The position numbers and the translations under genes were made by a program. From positions 3,844,001 to 3,908,000 of the forward strand of contig JBAIAC010000018.1 in assembly GCA_037349315.1 (NCBI GenBank): a DNA stretch of 64,000 nucleotides. Reading direction: 5' to 3'. The notes beneath the pieces were generated by a model, which was not told the DNA's origin, ran no database searches, and was given only the letters and a program-made list of their open reading frames with translations. Numbering within the stretch: the stretch's first letter is position 1; each line of letters begins with the position of its first letter. The DNA is from Chelydra serpentina (taxonomy: Eukaryota > Chordata > Testudines > Chelydridae). This document shows, piece by piece, positions 47,520 to 59,220 of this stretch.

Positions 47520-48600
47520 GATTAGAAGGAGCCTGGGTGCAACCACACATCCATGACTCTCCCCTCGGGCGGCAGCAGCAGCACGGGCGGCGGGGGGACG
47601 GGGGGGGGACACCCAGCCGGGCATGGGTAGGGGCTTGGCAGCAGCCCTCTGCCGGGCCAGAAGCTCAGCGCTGGCTGCGGGCAGGGTGGCAGCCTAGTCC
47701 CGCTTTGCTGAGGAGTTGGCGCTCGGGCTGTGCAATCACTAGTGGGAGCTGGAGAGGGTGAGCGGAAAAAAAATCTGCAGGGCCTGAGAGAAGGGGGGGG
47801 GGGTGAGGAGAAACACCACCACCAGCAGCAGCTGACCCAACTTTGTGGCGTGGAGGCTGGCGGCGCAGAGGGAGCAGCAGCGGAGCGCGCGGCGTCTGTT
47901 CTCCGTCCCGGGGCCCGCGGACCACGCTGCAGAGGCGGGGGCGGCCTGGCAGCCGGTAAGGGAGCTGGTGCCGCCGCCGCGGGGGCAGCTCTGCCCTGGC
48001 TCCCCGCGGGGCGCGTCCTGGAGCTGGCGCGCTCCGGCAGGCGGAGACCGGGGGGGGAATGCAAAAGCCCCGCGCCGGAGGGAGGTGGCTGGGCGCGGGG
48101 CGCTTGCTCCCGGAGCCGGCTGGGGTTTGCGTGCGGGACCTGTGCCCTGGCCACCGGCCCCGAGGCGAAGCGGCGCTGGGATGCTGCAGCCGGGACCCTG
48201 CTGGAGGCGCCCTGCCGCTCGCGAAAGGCAGCGGCGGCTCCTGGCGGCCGGGGCTGGGGCTGAGCGGGGCGGCAGCGGGCGGGCGAGGGGCTGCAGCAGC
48301 GGGACCTGGGGGGTGGGCGTGCGAAGAGCATCCCCCCCCCCGCCTTGTGATTGCCTGTGTCGGGGCTTTTCAGTGGGCGCGGGGTGGGTTGTTACTGACT
48401 CTGGGCGAAGTTTTCCAGCCTAAGCGCTTCACCATAGGCTCCCGGGGCCGTATCCAGGCACTCGAGGGAGAAGCGCCCCGCTGCTTCCCACAGGTGCTGC
48501 TGGGCCGCCCCGCTCCCATTGCCCTGCGAGCTGACAGTGCTCGGCAGCGCTGCAAACCAGACCGCTGCTAGCGGGGGCCCCACCTACGGGTTGAGGAGCC
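47520..48600. promoter_or_regulatory. CpG island, probable host promoter
   Basis: About 1.1 kb of strongly GC-rich sequence with CpG nearly undepleted, abrupt against AT-rich flanks. GC-box motifs such as 'gaggcgggggcgg' (47933-47945) and 'ggcgggcg' fit Sp1-type sites. It has no transposon ends or target duplications, unlike the two GC-rich MITEs in this window. Such islands usually mark transcription starts in vertebrates. Long frames on both strands (up to 269 codons, minus) are expected in GC-rich DNA and have no domains. Direction is uncertain; a donor-like site at 47955/47956 favours plus-strand transcription. G-rich runs at 47587-47610 and 47790-47805 may form quadruplexes. Confidence 0.75.
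47830..47955 (+). other. Candidate first non-coding exon with splice donor
   Basis: Within the CpG island the plus strand reads 'ggcagccg|gtaaggg' at 47955/47956, a good match to the vertebrate splice donor consensus. The preceding GC-rich sequence would serve as 5' untranslated exon; the start is unknown and the coordinate given is only a guess. No matching downstream exon was recognised, so intron 1 would extend past several kilobases. An RNA-seq junction would decide it. Confidence 0.25.
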
Positions 48601-50402
48601 CACTTTAGGCACCCGGGGTTGGGAAATGTTGGCGGTTTCGGGCAGTGGCTGCCAGGTGTGGCTTGCATGTGGAAATGCTGCGGGTAAAGGCGTTTGGGTT
48701 GCGATTTCTGTTCCTGAGATCAAATCAGCTGCTAGGTTATTAATTGGTACGTCCTCTGCCAAGGGGCTGGGCTGGCAAGGCAAGGGGTGGAGACAGGTTG
48801 TTATGCCGTCTTTCCCCCACCCCCACCCTTAGCCACTGTAATCTTTTTATCCTATCCCTATGAAGTTGATTGTATCGATAGCTTAATAATTGCACTTTAA
48901 CCATGCCACAGGCTGGACCTCGAAGACTGCAGAAATTAATTGCCCCTGTGAGTCTTATTCCTGCCTACCCCCGACCAGTGTTGATTGGAAGAACTGGGTA
49001 CAGTGTTTTCACTCAGTACTGGAGCATAGTCTGTGTTTTCCAACCTGCCTTGAGCTGCCTCTCTGATTAAATCAGATCAGTGATAATGATTTTTGGCAGC
49101 TCCTAAGGATTTGTCAGGGAGAGCTTCCCCTTTAACACCATGAGCTGGACTGCTCTTGGAGGGACATTATTATTAAGGTAAAGAATGAATGACTCACTGT
49201 GCACGCAAAGGTGCCTGTGAAGGAACACAGAGAGAAAAGTCTTTAAACTATCCCAAACCACCTAAAAATAAACATATTACAATTGCAAAAACATCTGTAA
49301 TGTTAGCAAAGAAGAATCAGCTGAAGAAAGGTAATTGGACACAACAATGCAAGGTGGCTGTTAAAGGACAGGTTATTGGCTAAAAAAAGTTGAAGTTAAT
49401 TTAGGCAATTTATGTGGGAATACCACTGAAATCTTAAATCAGCAGCTGGATATTAATGGGATTTCTACATCTATACTCCCCAAATATACATCCAATTTCT
49501 TAATTTTGCAACTACATTGGTGAAATTTGTAATCCTTTTCATTAGTTGGAAAAAGGGGTGGAAGTCTCATCTAGTGACCTTGAAGTAACCATAAGCCAAA
49601 GTATAGGTGTAAAGACTCCTTTAACATTTTTAGTGGTCATATAACTGTGTTCTAACTATAAAAAGAATATTCAAAGATTTGTTATTGTATGTGGCAGAGT
49701 TCTTCTAATCCCTTTAGAAACATTTGCTGTAGAGATGTTTGTTGACAATATGGCATTTTGGATTCAAGTGCTTTAATGTCATTTGGTAAGTCATTGTAAA
49801 ATCATGCAAAACAATTATCTTCTATTTTGTAAGTTTGCCATTATTGTAATGAAGTTTTGCATGTAAAGCATACTTAAATTTACACAATACATTTAATTTA
49901 TCATGACTTCAGACATATTTTTATAATCATGCAAGTAGGGCTCTTTTTTTGTTTGTTTTAAATTTAACTTAATGCAAGAAAATTTGAGACAGCATGTTAT
50001 CTAATTTGAGAGGCAGTTTAGTAAGCCACTGGATCCTTTCCTTGTGGTCACATGTTACAGTTTGATATGATCTCATTACTCGTGTCAAAAGCTGTTGATG
50101 AATTTTTAATGACACTGAAATGTGCTTTAAAATCAAAATGTCTGTTTGTCAAGATAAAACTTGTTTTATTGTGGAAGATAATGGAGAATGCTGTGAATTT
50201 ATGAAAAAAGGAATCGCTCTCTCAAGAATGCTTCCCTAGTTATTTATAAATAGGTTTTGCCCCATGTAAAATACTGACGTACAGTGTTCAATTTTCTGAA
50301 GTTCTGGTTCAAAAACAGTGCTTACACAACTCATTGCTAACTGACTGAAGAGCCTGATGAGAGGATTTCACTTGTTACAGGAAAAAGTAAATAGTTAAAA
50401 CT
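48601..50402. other. Unassigned DNA downstream of CpG island
   Basis: GC content falls quickly after 48840. No exon, repeat or RNA recognised. If the island drives plus-strand transcription this is intronic. Confidence 0.45.
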
Positions 50403-50545
50403 CAAGTATCAGAGGGGTAGCCATGTTAGTCTGGATCTGTAGAAGCGACAAAGGGTCCTGTGGCACCTTATAGACTAACAGAGGTATTGAAGCATAAGCT
50501 TTCGTGGGTGAATACCCACTTCTTTGGATGCAAGCAGTTAAAACT
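50393..50545 (-). repeat. 125-bp dispersed repeat, copy 3, with 10-bp duplications
   Basis: Inverted relative to copies 1 and 2: 'gtatcagaggggtagcc' on the left, 'agctttcgtgggtgaat' and 'acccacttctttggatg' on the right. Direct repeats 'agttaaaact' flank it at 50393-50402 and 50536-50545. It belongs to a subtype with GTGGGTGAATACCCAC in the hairpin. Confidence 0.8.
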
Positions 50546-51022
50546 GTATATTCAGAAGAAATACATACCTGCTATACCCAGCGTTATTTTCTGACAAATA
50601 ATCATATTGAACAACTTTTAAAGTTAATTTTTTTTTCCAAAAATTAAAATGACACTAAACTAGATATGGCTTGTGGAAAAGTCAAAGAATGCACAGAGGT
50701 GTTATACTTTCAAATTAATTTGACTTAGTGCTTATTACATTATTGCTAATAAAAGGCAATATTCACGCCATGCAGAGGGCCAGCAAGAGGTCTCTGTAGC
50801 GCTTGTATGCACTTCAGTCCCAGTGCATAGTCCCTCTGCACAGGGGTGAGTTTCACCCAGGGCTTTTTTTAACATTTTTTAAATCATTAGAATGCAGTAT
50901 ATTCAGTGTTAGATTACTTGGTGTATTTAAGTTATATGGGTTGCCATATTTAAATTTTGTGTTTGTTATTAAAAAGACCTTGCAATTATTGTAAAAGAAG
51001 GAATACAGAATAATAAATCGTG

Positions 51023-51110
51023 GGGCTTGACCTTCTTCCCACATCTTTGTAACTCCATTGACTTCAGCTGAGCTACTCCTGATTCACACCTATGCAAGAG
51101 GAGAATCAGG
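51023..51110. repeat. Palindromic ancient repeat
   Basis: 'actccattgacttcagctg' core, then 'gctactcctgattcacacc' and 'aggagaatcagg'. Fits the same group as 38586-38694. Confidence 0.5.
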
Positions 51111-51234
51111 ATTTCCAAGTCTGATTTTTGTAGGTACTTCCGCCATATGCAGATCCCCACTTTGTGTGTAATATGATTGGTTTGTGTGGAACAACTATGG
51201 AATATGGGTCAGTTCTGCAGTGTGTTGAGGCTAT

Positions 51235-51364
51235 GGCCTTGAGCCAGCAAAGCACTTAACAACGTGTTGAACTTCAAGTGTGAAGTAGTCCAGTTGGAGT
51301 TAGTGGATCTACTTATGTAATTTAAAGTTAAGCATGTGCTTAAGTCCTTTACTGGATGGAGGCC
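51235..51364. repeat. Palindromic ancient repeat, clearest copy
   Basis: The left arm 'ccagcaaagcacttaa' is mirrored by 'cttaagtcctttactgg' on the right. Inner stretches 'gtgttgaacttcaag' and 'taaagttaagcatgtg' also face each other around a 'gtagtccagttggag' core. Outer ends are 'ggcc' on both sides. About 130 bp. Confidence 0.65.
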
Positions 51365-51417
51365 AGAATTCTCATTATTTTTCCTGATTGAGCCTAAAAT
51401 AGATATGTATCTCTTCA

Positions 51418-51530
51418 ATTGTAAGCTCTTTGGGGCTGGGACTTCCTTTTTATTGTGTATCTACACAGTACATAGTACAATGGGGACGGCATCTCTAACC
51501 ACTGCTATAATACAAATAGTAATAAAAACC
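51418..51530 (+). repeat. L2-type LINE tail relic
   Basis: 'attgtaagctctttgggg', 'agtacatagtacaatgggg', 'tataatacaaatagtaat': same order as the tail of the L2 LINE at 8.46 kb. Confidence 0.75.
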
Positions 51531-52222
51531 ATTTTGCAGTACGTGATTTCAAATTTAACTAATCCTTGGATGCGTCTGAAGACCTCAATTAAACTTCTGA
51601 AAGATATTTTCTCTCAAAAATCAGGCAGCTCTAAGGGCAGAATATTGCACTAGTCCACTTGGATAATACATTGCTATCATTATTCCACTTAAGGAGTTAG
51701 AAAATTCAGATGTATCATTATTTGCCTCTTTTTAAACCGGAGTTAATCTAGGTCCTTATTGCACAAATGTCAAGCTTAAATTTGAATGGCAAATAAAACA
51801 GAAGTGTACTGGTGTAACAGTTCAATTTCTATCCATTTTGCCTCATCTCTCAGTTTGGTTTTAGGAATTTCCTGTTATGCATAATTATTTAGTAGTGTCT
51901 CGTGACCAACTTCTATCATCTGATTTCTTGAGATCAACATGATTACAATGGAGCATGTTGCTAATGAGATTTGAATCTCTAAATGTGTTACCTTATTTGT
52001 GATACCTAACTAGGAAATATACCAATTTAGGAAATAGAATCTGAGACAATTAAAGGTTTAAGCAATAAAAACTTTTGAAACGGCTTCTTGATTAGCTGGC
52101 CCTTATCTGAAATGTGGGGAAATGAAAGAAAGATGTAGTGTATAGATAATGTTGCTTCCCTCAGTTTAGGGGCAATGCATTTCTCTTCATAGTCAGGATT
52201 CAAATATCTGAGGCTAAACACA
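51531..52222. other. Unassigned DNA
   Basis: Nothing recognised. Confidence 0.5.
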
Positions 52223-52346
52223 GGGCCTAATCCTGCAGACATTTACACAGGTTAGTAACTTTGCACCTGTGAGTAGTTCCCTTGAGCTCAGAGAAACTAC
52301 TCAACTGAGGAAGGTTACATGACTAAGCATTCACAGGATTTGGACT
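52223..52346. repeat. Palindromic ancient repeat
   Basis: 'gggcctaatcctgcagac' is mirrored by 'cattcacaggatttggac'; 'gtgagtagttccc' faces 'gaaactactcaac' around the centre. Confidence 0.6.
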
Positions 52347-52700
52347 ATATTTCATACCTGGCAGCATTTGTAAAACAAGCTTGTTTTACCACATGTCCAG
52401 AAACATTCCTCCACCTGTAGCTTTGTGTATCTGCCATGGAGTTATCTTTGGCCAGAATATGAACTGCTGATAGAAATGAGTGATTCTGATCTAAATGATA
52501 ACACTTCTTCAAACTAGATTCGAAACACACGGACTCATCATATAGTAGCTCCTTTTTTTGTGTAGATAAACTACTGTTGTTGCATTGTCTGACATAATAT
52601 AAATATTTGACCTTGATGGGCAAAACTCTGAAGGAGGTGACTTGAAAACTCTTCATGCAGCTATCAGTTCTAGTCCATTCATATGCAAACTGGTTTCTAT

Positions 52701-53330
52701 CCTGTGTGACAAAGTTCCTCCTCTACCTTGGTGAGTCCTGCGCTTATTGGCAGATTTTGATCGCCTCAGAGATCTTCCCCTCTGGTAGAACCCACAGTCA
52801 AATTCCTCCTGTGTCTGATCAGGAGTTGGGAGGTTTGGGGGGAACCCGGGCCCGCCCTTTACTCCGGGTTCCAGCCCAGGGCCCTGTAGACTGCAGCTGT
52901 TTAGAGTGCCTTCAGGAACAACTGCACGACAGCTACAACTCCCTGGGCTACTTCCCCATGGACTCCTCCCAACACCTTCTTTATCCTCACCAGAGGATCT
53001 TCTAGCAGTATGCCTTCTCACTCTCAGCTCCTAGTGCCTCTTGCTCCCAGCTCCTCGCACGCAACACCACAAACTCAAGGGAGCTCCTTTTTAAACCCAG
53101 GTGCCCTGATTAGCCTGCCTGTCTTAATTGATTCTAGCAGGTTCTTCTTAATTGGCTCCAGGTGTCCTAATTAGCCTGCCTGCCTTAAATTGGTTCCAGA
53201 AAGTTCCTGCTTGTTCTAGTGCAGCCCCTGCTCTGGTCACTCAGGGAACAGAAAACTATTCATCCAATGGCCAGTATATTTGCCTTCGATCAGACTTCTG
53301 TACCCCACTTGTCTGGGTCTGTCACACCTG
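52701..53330 (+). mobile_element. Solo LTR of an LTR retroelement
   Basis: The 622-bp LTR (52705-53326) starts TGTGAC and ends GTCACA, a 6-bp inverted terminus of the TG...CA type. It is flanked by 4-bp direct repeats 'cctg' (52701-52704 and 53327-53330). A TATA-like 'tttttaaaccc' lies near 53088. The interior has no coding sequence, primer-binding site or polypurine tract followed by a second LTR, so this is a solo LTR left by recombination. I recall closely similar LTRs in turtles. Gypsy or endogenous retrovirus origin cannot be separated from this sequence alone; 4-bp duplications fit both. Confidence 0.85.
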
Positions 53331-54447
53331 GTACAAGTTCCAAAGCATGCTTAGCCCTGACAAGAAGCACCTATTTTTCATTCAAGCAATCTCTAGCCCA
53401 GTGTGGCTTAAAGAGGACAAATTTAACAAAAGATAGAGGGTAAGAGTTTCAAAGGGACATAGGGGAGTTGGGTGCCCAATTCCCAGTGCGCTTTCAAATC
53501 TCCCTTATAAATTATAGAGCGCTTTATATCCACCATCCCAATTCTTCTGATGCATGTGAGAGGCAAGACACTTACCTCTCATAAGGTAAGAGCTAGCTTA
53601 TGTAAGGTAGGCTCTAGGATTTTTAATAAGAAAACACTGTTAAAGTAACCAAAATATTTTTGAAAATATAATAAAACCTTGGTGTATGTTTACTTCTGCT
53701 CTTTCATGTGCTGAGCTGCATTTCCCCATCTAAAACTTCAGCATTTAATGTAGTTGTCAAGAAATAGTGGTTTCATATGGGATTGTTAATTATTCCTTAT
53801 GATCTGCTCAAGCCACTTTTAATTTTTGTGTATGTGATTTTTTTCTTTTTTGTAAGTAGCTCTAGTATGTAGATTCTGTTATATTATGCTGCATGTTCTT
53901 CTATCACGCTGGATTAATCTCATTGACACATTTAGCTTGGACTCCAATATTTTCTTCCACTAGTCCAACAATTTACTCCCCCCCTTGTAATAGGTAAATA
54001 GTAACTGTGTCTTGTGATTCTGCTTTTAGCTCCAAAAATGTGCAAGTGTTGTGTACTCATCATTAATTTTTCAATGAATTCGAAATCCCCAAAACATTAA
54101 TAAGTAAATAGTCAGATATACGTGGTCAGATTCAATAGTCAGATTCAAGATTGTACTGCTTCCTAAAGAGGAGCAACAAATAGAATAATGTCTTTGTTAT
54201 TTCGCATGCTGATTTTTAGCTCTTCAGACTATGCAGTACTGGATGCAGACATATACTCTACCCCTGCCCCCTTTCCCCTGCTTTCCCTTTCTCTTCAGTA
54301 TCCCCCCTCTCTTCAGTGTCCCCCCTCCCTTCACTTTTCTTTCTCTCTCACTTTTCCTCTCTTAACTAAACACCCAATGACATTTGCTAATATCATATTG
54401 TTCCATTTTCTTCTGGGTTCAACTTTGCCAACCCCTTTTCTGTTTAG
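53331..54447. other. Unassigned DNA with a C/T-rich stretch at its end
   Basis: Nothing coding recognised. Bases 54255-54362 are pyrimidine-rich and contain an 18-bp unit ('ctcttcagtgtcccccct') twice in tandem. Confidence 0.5.
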
Positions 54448-54570
54448 ACTGTAAGCTCTTTGGAGTAGGAACTGTCTATTACTCTGTGTTTGTACAGCAC
54501 CTAGCACAATGGCACTCCATTCTTGGCTGGTCCTTAGGCACTACCATAATAAATGTGATGATTAATAATA
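54448..54570 (+). repeat. L2-type LINE tail relic
   Basis: 'gactgtaagctctttggag', 'gtttgtacagcacctagc', 'acaatggcactcc', 'ttaggcactaccataata' and an A/T-rich end. The best preserved isolated tail in the window. Confidence 0.8.
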
Positions 54571-57124
54571 AGTACAGAGAGATCATCCTGTGTCCTGTCT
54601 GCATTTGCTCTGCAAGTAAAACTGTAGCTTTTGCTTCTCCAGCAAAGGCTTTAATTCTTACCAGTTGCTTCTGCGCCCGTGATGAACGCAGGGAGTCTGA
54701 CATCTCTGTTTCTGATCTCTTTCTGATGGGCATTATCAGACACGATGCATCTCCTGTCGCCCACTGGGCTGTGTGGAGAACTTGCACCATTTCATCTGGC
54801 AGAATATCCGAATCCCGTTGCAAAGGAATTATTGATTGTCTTTCTTGTAAGGAAAGGGATAAGGAGCTTGTCAGATTATGGAGCATCATACACACCTAAA
54901 TTTGGGGTACCATTATCACCTTGCAGATGTCTGTAATGGATGTTAAATGCCAAGCTTTTAAATGTGTAGTTCATTATTTTAACTTTTTCCAAAGCAGTTT
55001 CTCCTTGGTACTTCTCAACATCTCAGCGGGGCTCAGATGACAAGATAAACTACTCAAGATTGTTTTTGTGCTTACTGTGATGTTATTACATCTCTTGATG
55101 AGTGGTGTCAGGTGGTACAATTCTGATCTTATGTCCACAGTGTAAATTGAATTGTAACTCAATTGAAATTAAATGGAGCTACACCCCCAGTTTAAAAATT
55201 GAGATCATAATCAGGTCCACAGGAAATAAGAGTTTGTGTCCCCACAGGATTGTTTCCTAGGAACTTTTGCTTAGTCTAACCCTTTTCTTTTGTTTTAAAT
55301 GAAGATTTTAGCAATTGAGAGTATGAAGATGGCCTTCTCCCTTGTTGAGTTTACACCTTGTTATTCTGAAAGAGTAATGCAAAGAGAAGTGAAATTCTGG
55401 ATTCCGTTTATTTGGGATTTTTTACCTCAATTATGGAACAGCTTGAAAGGTTCAAATCCTGCTCTCCTTTCTCACATGAATAGTCCCACTCAAGTCAATG
55501 GCACTTCTCCCATGAGTAAAATGGGCAGGAAATTGTGGTTATAGTCAGGAAAGTGCAGGTAAAAATGACAACTTGAGGTTCCATATTATTTTTTCTCTAA
55601 GACTCCAGATCAAATTTGTTGTGTTTAAAAGTCAAAAGTCTGACAATCAAGAAGTTTTCTTTGACACTTACATCAGCACTGCTAATAATATTTGTGCAGC
55701 CAGACCCCTACTGTAGCTGATAATTTTGTTGTTGCCAAGAGCTCCCTGGTGTTACAGTGACAGGTAATAGGTACATAGAACAGCAGAACACATCCCAGTT
55801 AACTTGTAAAAGCCAATGAAATAGTTAAGTGCTAACAGTAGTGAAAACCTGTCTCTGTACTGTGTGAGACCATGACTAGCAGGGAGTAGCTATGATATGC
55901 TTGACTTAGATGGTATTTTATTTTTATATCTAAGTTACCAGGTTTGGTTTTGTTTAAAGTTGTATCCAAGCATCACTTGGAAATGCCAGCTGAGTTGACG
56001 ATTTCCCTGCAGAATGGTGACCTTGCAGATGAAGGCTTGAATAGAAAAGGAGTATTTCTTTTTGTCATGTCCTCATATATTGAACCAACTTATATATAAT
56101 TTTACAAGGAGAATTGCATTTCCTTCCATATCTAGTTCTTGGGGTGCCATATTTTAATATAGGCCCTCTTTTTGAAGCAATGACAACTAAAATATAGGAA
56201 AATCCTGGTTCTCTTTGATAGTCTTCATTTTTCTTTTGATTAATTTTTTCAGTCCTATGCATGAGTTCTATGTAGTTAGTATTTGACATTTTGTATTTTT
56301 GCATCACCCTAATATCATACAGAGAAAATCATTGTAATAGGTGCCCTGTTTATGGAAAAATGTATAAATAAAACTTAGGTACATTTTCTCTCATGTGTCA
56401 AAATCAAATGCACAGTAAGGCAGCTTTTTTAATAATTAACTCTTGTATGGCTTTACAAATTCATAACTCCTTATATGAATTGATCTTTGAACTTCATTGC
56501 CCTTAGAGTTATTTTTTTAATAAAAATTTAAAATCAGCATAATGTTTCTTTTGCTTAAGTGGAAATACAGTATATGGAGACCTGTCAGTGATGAAATAAT
56601 ATTCTAAATTTGCACAACATAAAACCAGAGGCTGTGTATTTCAATGAATAAAGTGTTTGGCTCATATTTCAAAGATATTGAGTGAAATCCTTAGAAATAA
56701 TAATCAAAATATATTTTATTTTTTCTATGAATTGGATTATAAATTCATGTTTTCTTGCCACTTTTCTAAAAAGAAAACACAATTTTGTAGATGACATAGA
56801 ATATTTCAAATGTAAAAGCCAAGTCAAAAAGGGTGAGCCTAATAACATATATTTGTAAAAGCAGCCACATTAGAAAAGAGCTCTTTTAAAAGCCCGTTTA
56901 TTCCTTGAAGCTACCAGCACTTTTGCATGTGCACAGCTTCATGTATGTATGTATTTGCAGGATTAGGGCTTTAATTAAGATTAATTTAATTTCCCCCTTT
57001 CCAGATTAAGAGACTCCAGATCAATTAACGATCACAAGGAGAGAGGACTAATTGATCCGAACTGTTGTGATTAATTTGCCTACTGTAAATAGCTGTTTCG
57101 ATGGATATCCCATTTTCAATGTCA
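54571..57124. other. Unassigned AT-rich DNA
   Basis: No gene recognised. A short palindromic relic lies at 55451-55533 ('catgaatagtcccactc', 'aagtcaatgg'). An (ATGT)n run lies at 56938-56954. The sequence 'tagggctttaattaag' at 56964 might be the left end of the hAT element that ends at 57642, but flanking bases do not match. Confidence 0.4.
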
Positions 57125-57642
57125 GTCACTTCCTTTGTCTGCTTTACCTTCTGTTACTCTTGCACAAATATGGCAGAGGATTGGGCCCAAATTGTTCAAA
57201 CGCCTATTCTCACTTTCAGGTGACATTGTAAACAAGAAGCGGGCTGCATTATCTCCTGCGAATGTAAATAAACTCGTTTGTCTTAAGCGATTGGCTGAAC
57301 AAGAATTAGGACAGAGTGGACTTTTAGGCTCTACAGTTTTACATTGATTTGCTTTTGAATGCAGTTATTTTTTTGTACATAATTCTACATTTGTAAGTTC
57401 AGCTTTCATGGTAAAGAGATTGCATTACAGTACTTGTATGAGGTGAATTGAAAAATGCAATTTCTTTTGTTTTTACAGTGCAAATATTTGTAATAAAAAA
57501 TAAAGTGAGCACTGAGCATTTTGTATTCTGTTGTAATTGAAATCCGTATATTTGAAAATGTAGAAAACATCCAAAAAATTTAAATAAATGGTATTTTATT
57601 ATTAACAGCGTGAATTATTTTTTTAATCGCTTGACAGCCCTA
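57125..57642 (+). mobile_element. 3' end of a hAT DNA transposon
   Basis: The block carries the end of a transposase gene, then an A/T-rich untranslated region with 'aataaaaaataaagtgagc' (possible poly-A signals) and a right terminus 'aatcgcttgacagcccta' near 57625-57642. Read in reverse this gives a hAT-like start 'tagggctgtcaagcgatt'. I recall this family, with 'attaatcgcgatt' near its ends, from reptile genomes. The 5' part, including zinc finger and catalytic core, is absent or unrecognised, and no matching 8-bp duplication was found on the left. Confidence 0.75.
57135..57347 (+). pseudogene. hAT transposase C-terminal remnant (dimerisation motif)
   Basis: The open frame encodes RLFSLSGDIVNKKRAALSP followed by ANVNKLVCL, the conserved C-terminal hAT dimerisation motif (usual pattern FS-AG-IV--KR--L-P--V--LV-L) at about residues 23-50. 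Upstream residues do not show the rest of the transposase. After VCL an extra base near 57285 probably shifts the frame, since in the neighbouring phase a stop follows at 57307-57309, about where hAT proteins end. The peptide as it stands could not catalyse transposition. Host domestication is unlikely because the frame is broken and short. Confidence 0.8.
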
Positions 57643-59220
57643 CTATTTATATTTTACAGCAGTCTTATCCAAACAGTAGGCAAAGCAGCAGGCAGATCCA
57701 TTTTGTGTATTAGAAGAAAATCACTGAGAAAATGAGTACATTTTAACTTAACTGCTAATGACTTTTCTCTGAGTCCTCCCACACTTTGACCCTTGAGTTT
57801 TGTCTTTTTTCCCCACTGCTCCCTCCACAAGTAAGCAGGAGACAGAAAATTCCTGAAGTGTTGGATTAACACCATCATTAAGTTCCAATTTGTTTTCTCT
57901 GTCTCCAGCAAGATGAAGGTTATATTTAAAAAAAAAGTAATATTTACAAATAATAAAAGAGAAGGCGATCAAAGCAAACTACTGTAATTTGATTACTTTA
58001 AAAGAATTTTCAGAGAATAATACAGACTCATGTTAGCAATGGGGAGTGTGCAGTTATTAGTCTGCCAAGGTAATTGTCACCATCGACATCAAGTTGCTGA
58101 CCTAAAAAAGGATCTGCAGAAATCTAGAGTTTGACCATCTATGTTGGAAGCGAATGGAGGTCTTAAACATTTATTAAATTTTGCTCAATACTGTTAGGAA
58201 AGAATAGTCATTTTCTTCTTAAAGGCAAACTAGGGTATTGTCAGGGCTATCAGATTTGGGGTGAAATTCACTGAGCAACAGAGCACCAGCACTTAAGTGT
58301 TGCCATGTGGTGTAACTAAAGTATTTTTCTTAAGGTCCCTTGAGAGGTCTGTGAGTACGTGAGAGTCAGAACTTTTGTTGAAAAAAATGGTTGTGGAGAA
58401 AAGCCTGAAAAGGTTATCTGTGTGCACCTTCAAGGCTTGGAAACTTGAAGGCAAATAAAAAGAACCCCACATATTTTACTATTATTTAAATCTCGGGCAA
58501 TTTAAACCAACCTCATGATTTTTTGAGGCCTGATTCATGATTATTGAACATTTGAGGTTGAGGTTAGTTTGTTTGTTACTTATTTTGAGAATTTAAGCCA
58601 TGCACAGTCATTTGGCTGACCCTCTGCAGAAGGGGTGGGATTTCATCCTTTGTGCCCACCTGAAATTTTCTAATACATCCTGACAGTTCATGCAACATGA
58701 CTTGGAATGGTATGCAAAAAAGGAGACTTATAATGAGCATCTGTCTAATCTACTGTTTTCATGCTGCCCTTGTGCTTTCAGATATGGTGCATCTATTTGA
58801 AATATTTATCCCAATCTCATTTTTGCCCCTAGTAGCATTCAGACATGTTTATACAACCCTTTTTGGTTTTGCCATTTTGATTTCCTCTTATTGCAAATTA
58901 AATTAATATAGACAGCACTGTACAACTGCAGGCCTTGACTCTGCAATTGGATCTGTTCCTCTGGGGTCTTGTCACCCACACCAATCCCCGTTGAAGTCAT
59001 TGGAGCTCTGCATGGGATTGTAAGATTGGGACCTTTTTATAGTTTTCTCAAGCCATGATCCCAAACTGTACAGAGCTAAGAACAAGAGAGCAGATTGTTT
59101 ATAATATGATTGACAGAAGACAGTGATGTTAAGGATATTTTATAATTTTTGAATATATTAAAGGATTTAGAAACATTTAGACATAACACTAATTATTGCG
59201 GCAGAATTAAGTCAAGATAC
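57643..59220. other. Unassigned AT-rich DNA
   Basis: No gene recognised. Weak 'ggtgaaattcact' (58261) and 'ccgttgaagtcattgg' (58988) motifs point to decayed dispersed repeats. Confidence 0.45.

Noticed and set aside
47522..48331. 269-codon open frame on the minus strand, and overlapping plus-strand frames up to 192 codons
   Set aside because: They lie in the CpG island, are open in several phases at once, and are full of Pro/Ala/Arg/Gly with no domain. This is the expected effect of low stop-codon density in GC-rich DNA.
56964..57642. A complete short hAT element with the left end at 'tagggct' (56964)
   Set aside because: The left end matches the right only over a few bases and the adjacent 8 bp do not match the right flank, so only the right terminus is claimed.
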